Assembly (NCBI RefSeq): GCF_016613415.1
Contig: NZ_JACWCT010000044.1
Span: 1-64,000 of the forward strand
Reading direction: 5' to 3'
Length of the DNA stretch: 64,000 bases
Source of the DNA: Methylobacterium ajmalii
GTDB lineage: Bacteria; Pseudomonadota; Alphaproteobacteria; Rhizobiales; Beijerinckiaceae
Below the pieces are notes generated by a model that made no database searches, was not told where the DNA came from, and saw only the letters and a program-made list of their open reading frames with translations. Positions within the stretch are counted from its first letter, which is position 1. Every line of letters begins with the position of its first letter. Positions 54,078-64,000 of this stretch are shown piece by piece. Position numbers and translations under genes: made by a program.

Positions 54078-57000
54078 ATGGCCGTGACCGAGGATGTCGT
54101 CGCGCGGCTCGCCGATGAGGCGGGCATCGCCGCCGACTACACCGACGCCTTCGGCCAGCGCGTCGAGACCCCGCTCGGCGTGCGCCAGGGGCTGCTCGCC
54201 GCCCTCGGCCTGCCGGCGGGCACCGAGGAGGAGGCGCGGGCGAGCCTCGGCCGCATCCGCGCCCTGCGCCACGGCCTCGTGCCGCCGCTGGTGCCGGTCG
54301 AGGCCAGGCGCGCCGCGCGGGTGCCGGTCCGGCCGGAGGGCGGCTCCGGCACGCTGAGCTGGCGGGTCGTCGACGAGCGCGGCACCGCCCGCGACGGGCG
54401 GGTCGTGCTCGCCCCCGGCACCGAGGCGATCGAGCTGCCGCCGCTCACCCCCGGCTACCACCGGCTCGTCGTGACGCTCGGCGAGCGTCGCGCCGAGGCG
54501 ACCGTGATCGCCGCGCCCCAGCGCTGCTGGCGCCCGCGGGCCCTGGCCGAGGAGGGCGCCCGGGACTGGGGCCTCGCCGCCCAGCTCTACGGCCTGCGCT
54601 CCGCCGACAATCTCGGCATCGGCACCTACGCGGATGCCGGCCGGGCCGCCGCCGATGCCGGCGCGAAGGGCGCGGCCTTCCTGGGGCTCAGCCCGGTCCA
54701 CGCCCTGTTCTCGACCGACCGCCAGAAGGTCTCGCCCTACTCGCCGTCGTCGCGGCTCTTCCTCGAGACGCTTTTCATCGCCCCCGCCGCCCTGCCGGGC
54801 TTTCCCGGCAGCCGGGCGGAGGCGCTCCTGCGCCAGTCCGACTCCGAGATCGCGCGCCTGCGCGACGCCTCGCTCGTCGACCATGCCGGCATCTGGCAGG
54901 TGCTCGGCCCGGTGCTGGAGGCGCTGTGGCAGGATTCGCCGGCCCGGGCCGGGCGGGACACCGAGTACCTCGCCTTCCGCGCCGCGGTCGGCGAGAACCT
55001 GGAGGCCCACGCCACCTTCGAGGCCCTGGCCGAACATTTCGCGCAAGGCGGCGCCAACTGGCTCGGCGACTGGCCGGAGGCCTACCGCCGCAACGGCACG
55101 CCGGAAGTCGCGGCCTTCGCGGCCGAGCACCAGGAGCGAGTCGCCTACCACGCCTGGCTGCAGTTCCTCGCCGACCGGCAATTCGCCGAGGCCGCCGCGC
55201 AGGGCCTCGCCACCGGCATGCGGCTCGGGCTCTACCGCGACCTCGCGGTCGGCGCCGACCGCGGCGGCTCGGAGGTCTGGTCGCATCCCGAGCGCTTCGC
55301 CGCCGGGCTGTCGATCGGCGCGCCGCCGGACATCCTGGCGCCGAACGGCCAGGATTGGGGCCTGCCGCCCTTCGATCCGCTGGAGCTGGAGCGCGACGGC
55401 CTCGCGGCCTTCCGGGCGCTGGTCCAGGCCAACATGCGCCACGCCGGCGCGATCCGCATCGACCACGCCTTCCAGCTCGCCCGGCTGTTCCTGATCCCGG
55501 TCGGCGGCGGGGCGAAGGGCGGCGCCTACGTGGCGATGCCGTTCGAGGCGATGCTGGCGGTCCTGCGGCTCGAGAGCCACCGGGCGAAGTGCCTCGTGAT
55601 CGCGGAAGACCTCGGCACCGCGCCGGCCGGCTTCTCCGACGCGCTGATGCAGGCCGGCATCCTGAGCTACCGCATCCTGTCGTTCGAGCGGGGGGAGGGC
55701 GGCACCTTCAAGCGCCCGGCCGAGTACCCGCGCGACGCGCTCTGCGCCATCACCACCCACGACCTGCCGACCTTCGTCGGCTGGTGGCGGGGTGTCGATA
55801 CGGAGCTGCGCCAGTCGCTCGGCCTCTACGACGCCGACCGGGCGGGCGCCGAGCGCGACGAGCGGGTGCACGAGCGCCGGCGCCTCGCCGAGGCGCTGAA
55901 CCAGGAGGGCCTGATTCCGACGAGCGAGGTGCCGCCCGAGCCGCCCTTCGAGGCGGCGGTGCGCTTCCTTGCCCGCGCGCCCTCGGTCCTGACGGCGGTG
56001 CAGTACGAGGACATCCTCGGCGAGGTGAGCCAGGCCAACATGCCGGGCGTCACCGAGGGCTACCCGAACTGGCGTCGCAAGCTCGACCGCGACCTCGACG
56101 CGATCGCGGCGCCCGGCGGACCGCTCGCCAAGCTCGCTTCCTCGCTCTCGGCCGAGGCGCGGGGCCCGCGCTCGGGCGCCGCGCGCCTCGCCTCGCCGCC
56201 GCCGCGGGCGACCTACCGGCTGCAGTTCCACAAGGACTTCACCTTCGACCACGCCGCCAGGATCGTCCCGTACCTGGCCAAGCTCGGCATTAGCCACGTC
56301 TACGCCTCGCCGATCCACAAGGCGCGGCCGGGCTCGATGCACGGCTACGACATCGTCGACCACCGCGAGATCAACCCGGAGCTCGGCGGCGAGGAGGCGT
56401 TCATCCGCTTCAGCGACACGCTGAAGAGCCACGGCCTCAAGTTCCTGCTCGACATCGTGCCCAACCACATGGGCGTCGGCGGCGCCGACAACCCGTGGTG
56501 GCTCTCGGTGCTCGAATGGGGCGCGCTGTCGCCGGCGGCCGACGCCTTCGACATCGACTGGGGCCGGCTGGGCGCCCGCAACAAGCTCGTCGTGCCCTTC
56601 CTCGGCGACCGCTACGGGGAGGCCCTGGAGAAGGGCGACCTCAAGCTCGCCTTCGACCCGGAGGAGGGCGCCCTCAGCGTCTGGCACTTCGAGCACCGCT
56701 TCCCGGTCAACCCGCTGAGCTACCCGATCGTCCTCGACCGGACGCTCGCCGCGCTGGCGGAGGTCGGCGACGAGGCCTCGGCCGAGGTGCTGTCGATCTC
56801 AGAGCGCCTGCGCCGGATGGCCGACGAGGCCAACGTCGAGCGTCAGGCCGGCTATCCGGAGGAGGCCGAGGGGCTGAAGCGGCGCCTGGCCCACGCGGTG
56901 GCGTCCTCGCCCGATCTGAAGGCCGCGATCGACCGGGCGGTGACGCTCGTCAACGGCTTCAAGGGCCATCCCGACAGCTTCGGGGCACTCCACCGCATCC

Positions 57001-59024
57001 TGGAGGCGCAGGCCTACCGGCTCGCCCACTGGCGCGTCGCGGCGAGCGACATCAACTACCGCCGCTTCTTCGACGTCAACTCGCTCGCCGGGCTCAAGGT
57101 CGAGGATCGCCGGGTGTTCGAGGGCGCCCACGCGATGCTGTTCCGCCAGATCCGCGAGGGACGGATCGACGGGCTGCGCATCGACCACATCGACGGCCTG
57201 GCCGATCCGGCCGGCTACGCCCGCGCGCTGCAGGCCGCGCTCGGCCCGGGCTTCTACATCGTCGTGGAGAAGATCCTGGAGCCCGGCGAGAAGCTGCGCC
57301 CGTGGCCGATCGCCGGCACCACCGGCTACGACGTGCTCAACCAGATCGACGGGCTGTTCGTCGACCAGGGCAAGCGCGAGGCGGTGGCCGGGCTCTATGC
57401 CGGGGCGACCGGCATGGACGAGCCGTATCCCTGGCTCCTGCGCAACGTGAAGGGCGAGATCCTGGAGACGAGCTTCGCCAGCGAGCTGGAGGTGCTCACC
57501 TCGGACCTGAAGCAGGTGGCCGACGCCGACCGTCGCACCCGCGACTTCTCGGTCAACGCCCTGCGCCAGGCGCTCTCCGAGATCGTCGCCCGGTTCCCGG
57601 TCTACCGCAGCTACCTGCCCCAGGAGCTCGACGAGAACGAGATCGAGGCGGAGGACCTGAAGCTCATCGGCGATACGGTGCGCAAGGCCAAGCGCCGTTC
57701 CCGCCTGCCCGACCGCTCGGTGCACGACTTCGCCGAACGGGTGCTGCTCGGACGCCTCGATACCGAGGGGCCGGGCCGACCCGATCCCGAGGTGGTGCGC
57801 CGCTTCCGCCGGCGCTTCCAGCAGCTCACCGGCCCGGTGATGGCCAAGAGCCTGGAGGACACGCTCTTCTACCGCTTCGTCGCGCTCCTGGCGCTCAACG
57901 AGGTCGGAGGCGATCCGGGCGAGTACGGCCTCACCGCGGAGCATTTCCACGGGCTCCAGGCCGCCCGCGCCCGCGACTGGCCCAACGCGATGATCACCAC
58001 GGCCACCCACGACACCAAGCGCGGCGAGGATGCCCGCACGCGGCTGCTGGCGCTCTCCGAGATCCCGGGGGAGTGGGCGCAGGCCTGGGACCTGTGGGGC
58101 CGGCTGGCCGAGCCGCACCTCACGGAGGTCGAGGGCGAGCCGGCGCCCGACGCCAACGACCAGTGGATGTTCCTGCAGGCGATCCTCGGCGCCTGGCCGC
58201 TGGAGCTGCTGAGCGAGAACCCGGACCCGAAGGACGTCGAGGCGTTCCGCACCCGGCTCGGCGCCTATGCCGAGAAGGCGATGCGCGAGGGCAAGCGCCG
58301 GTCGAGCTGGGTCAACGTCGACGAGGCCTACGAGGGCGCGGTCGCGAAGCTCTTCGACGCCCTGGTGGCGCCGGGCTCGGAGTTCCTGCGGGAGTTCCGG
58401 CCCTTCGCCGAGCGGCTGGCCCGGGTCGGCATGGTGTCGGGGCTCGCCCGCTCCGTCCTCAAATGCACCCTGCCGGGCCTGCCCGACATCTACCAGGGCA
58501 CGGAGTTCTGGGATTTCTCCTTCGTCGATCCCGACAACCGCCGCCCGGTCGACTACGCCGAGCGTGAGGCGGCGCTCGGGCAGGAGACGGCCCTGGAGGA
58601 CCTGCTCGCCGCCTGGCCGGACGGGCGGATCAAGCAGCGGGTGCTCGCCCGGCTGCTCGCCGACCGCGCCGCGCATCCCGGCTTCTACGCCGAGGCCGAC
58701 TACACGCCGGTCGCGGCCGAGGGGCAGGGGGCGGAGCGCGTCGTCGCCTTCCTGCGGCAGGACGCGACCGCGGGTGCGGAGGCCGGCGACCTCCTGGTCG
58801 CGGTGCCGCGCCAGGTGGTGAGCGAGGCGGCCGGCGAGGCGCCGGACGGGAACGGCACCCGCCTCGCCGGAGCCGTCGCGGACGTTCTCCTGCCGGTGCC
58901 GGAGGGCAGCGTCTGGCGCGACCTCGTCACCGGCGACGAGGTCCGGGCCGAGGGCGGGCATCTGTCGGTTGCCCGACTCTTCGCGCGTCTCCCCCTGGCG
59001 GTTCTGCGTCGCTCCGCCACTTGA
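54078..59024 (+). CDS. treY: Fused 4-alpha-glucanotransferase (MalQ) and malto-oligosyltrehalose synthase (TreY)
   Basis: Single 1648-residue protein. Residues 1 to about 700 are MalQ (GH77): AIRIDHAFQLARL with the nucleophile Asp near 460, VIAEDLGTAP with the acid Glu near 510 and TTHDLPTFVGWW near 561. Residues about 710-1648 are TreY (GH13): ATYRLQFHKDFTFDHA, LDIVPNHMG, GLRIDHIDGLADP with Asp near 1036, FYIVVEKILEP with Glu near 1063 and ATHDTKRGEDAR with Asp near 1311. The first part lengthens or trims maltodextrins; the second turns the reducing-end glucose into a trehalose unit. No stop or frameshift separates them. Both parts keep their catalytic residues. It lies between treZ and glgE, one base after treZ. 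Confidence 0.93.
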   Translation: MAVTEDVVARLADEAGIAADYTDAFGQRVETPLGVRQGLLAALGLPAGTEEEARASLGRIRALRHGLVPPLVPVEARRAARVPVRPEGGSGTLSWRVVDERGTARDGRVVLAPGTEAIELPPLTPGYHRLVVTLGERRAEATVIAAPQRCWRPRALAEEGARDWGLAAQLYGLRSADNLGIGTYADAGRAAADAGAKGAAFLGLSPVHALFSTDRQKVSPYSPSSRLFLETLFIAPAALPGFPGSRAEALLRQSDSEIARLRDASLVDHAGIWQVLGPVLEALWQDSPARAGRDTEYLAFRAAVGENLEAHATFEALAEHFAQGGANWLGDWPEAYRRNGTPEVAAFAAEHQERVAYHAWLQFLADRQFAEAAAQGLATGMRLGLYRDLAVGADRGGSEVWSHPERFAAGLSIGAPPDILAPNGQDWGLPPFDPLELERDGLAAFRALVQANMRHAGAIRIDHAFQLARLFLIPVGGGAKGGAYVAMPFEAMLAVLRLESHRAKCLVIAEDLGTAPAGFSDALMQAGILSYRILSFERGEGGTFKRPAEYPRDALCAITTHDLPTFVGWWRGVDTELRQSLGLYDADRAGAERDERVHERRRLAEALNQEGLIPTSEVPPEPPFEAAVRFLARAPSVLTAVQYEDILGEVSQANMPGVTEGYPNWRRKLDRDLDAIAAPGGPLAKLASSLSAEARGPRSGAARLASPPPRATYRLQFHKDFTFDHAARIVPYLAKLGISHVYASPIHKARPGSMHGYDIVDHREINPELGGEEAFIRFSDTLKSHGLKFLLDIVPNHMGVGGADNPWWLSVLEWGALSPAADAFDIDWGRLGARNKLVVPFLGDRYGEALEKGDLKLAFDPEEGALSVWHFEHRFPVNPLSYPIVLDRTLAALAEVGDEASAEVLSISERLRRMADEANVERQAGYPEEAEGLKRRLAHAVASSPDLKAAIDRAVTLVNGFKGHPDSFGALHRILEAQAYRLAHWRVAASDINYRRFFDVNSLAGLKVEDRRVFEGAHAMLFRQIREGRIDGLRIDHIDGLADPAGYARALQAALGPGFYIVVEKILEPGEKLRPWPIAGTTGYDVLNQIDGLFVDQGKREAVAGLYAGATGMDEPYPWLLRNVKGEILETSFASELEVLTSDLKQVADADRRTRDFSVNALRQALSEIVARFPVYRSYLPQELDENEIEAEDLKLIGDTVRKAKRRSRLPDRSVHDFAERVLLGRLDTEGPGRPDPEVVRRFRRRFQQLTGPVMAKSLEDTLFYRFVALLALNEVGGDPGEYGLTAEHFHGLQAARARDWPNAMITTATHDTKRGEDARTRLLALSEIPGEWAQAWDLWGRLAEPHLTEVEGEPAPDANDQWMFLQAILGAWPLELLSENPDPKDVEAFRTRLGAYAEKAMREGKRRSSWVNVDEAYEGAVAKLFDALVAPGSEFLREFRPFAERLARVGMVSGLARSVLKCTLPGLPDIYQGTEFWDFSFVDPDNRRPVDYAEREAALGQETALEDLLAAWPDGRIKQRVLARLLADRAAHPGFYAEADYTPVAAEGQGAERVVAFLRQDATAGAEAGDLLVAVPRQVVSEAAGEAPDGNGTRLAGAVADVLLPVPEGSVWRDLVTGDEVRAEGGHLSVARLFARLPLAVLRRSAT

Positions 59025-59102
59025 GACCCCGGGCTCGCGTGCCCCGAGGGGGCATGCGAGCCCGCCCGAGATGATTCGAGAGAAGCAGGCAGGACCGGGC
59101 CG

Positions 59103-62510
<3,408 letters not shown>

Positions 62511-62661
62511 CCGAAGTGCGTATCAGGCGCGGGCGGGCGACCGTCCGTGCCGGCAGGCATTCCGAACTCTCCCCGGCGCCCCGCGTTGAGCCCGAGCATG
62601 GCGACAGCCGCAAAGGCCTTCAGCCCGGCGCCACGACCCGATCGAATGAGGCTCTGACGCG

Positions 62662-64000
<1,339 letters not shown>

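Overview
The window is very GC-rich, densely packed DNA from an alphaproteobacterium. Gene content points to the Hyphomicrobiales, most likely Methylobacterium or a close relative. The signs are an HWE-type histidine kinase, EcfG-type stress promoters, a class II DAHP synthase, a pca operon ending in a BKACE enzyme, MHYT-GGDEF-EAL proteins, and the large trehalose and alpha-glucan block. This assignment is inference from gene content, because no rRNA gene or methanol dehydrogenase gene lies in the window.

Layout. 1-5.3 kb: a minus-strand operon, gntR - substrate-binding protein - livH - livM - livG - livF, with overlapping or nearly overlapping reading frames, driven by a promoter that lies inside two tandem 20-bp palindromes. 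livF loses its 3' end at the left edge of the window, apparently to an insertion sequence. 5.5-13.5 kb: an HWE kinase, two kinds of interspersed repeat, a tadE-tadG pair, an MHYT-PAS-GGDEF-EAL protein and a secreted pentapeptide-repeat protein. 13.6-18.2 kb: a CPA1 antiporter, an FMN-dependent lactate-type dehydrogenase and several small secreted or hypothetical proteins, one rich in His and Met. 18.5-24.6 kb: tRNA-Glu(CTC), a PilZ protein, class II DAHP synthase with a very strong terminator, azlCD with a divergent AraC regulator, and glutathione reductase. 24.6-29.8 kb: an O-antigen-ligase-like protein, a DUF2059 protein, rpiA and a small stress cluster with two EcfG-like promoters.

29.9-37.6 kb: protocatechuate catabolism (pcaH, pcaG, BKACE, pcaB, pcaDC) with TetR and IclR regulators and a DMT transporter; a 170-bp hairpin element splits the operon. 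37.7-46.5 kb: phosphoglucomutase, a second MHYT-PAS-GGDEF-EAL protein, an ankyrin protein, a flippase-like membrane protein overlapping a 2Fe-2S-type protein, and a YgiQ radical SAM protein. 46.8-49.2 kb: hutH-hutG with a promoter/operator. 49.3-51.4 kb: parE.

52.3-64 kb: an alpha-glucan/trehalose operon on the plus strand: treZ, a MalQ-TreY fusion, a GH13-GlgE fusion and the start of treS. TreY and TreZ turn glucan into trehalose. TreS and GlgE, with a maltokinase not seen here, lead from trehalose back to glucan. The operon therefore holds both directions, and phosphoglucomutase elsewhere in the window joins it to central metabolism.

Most genes have clear families. The less ordinary signals are the fusions, the regulatory sites, the repeats that supply stop codons, the His/Met-rich protein and the interrupted livF.
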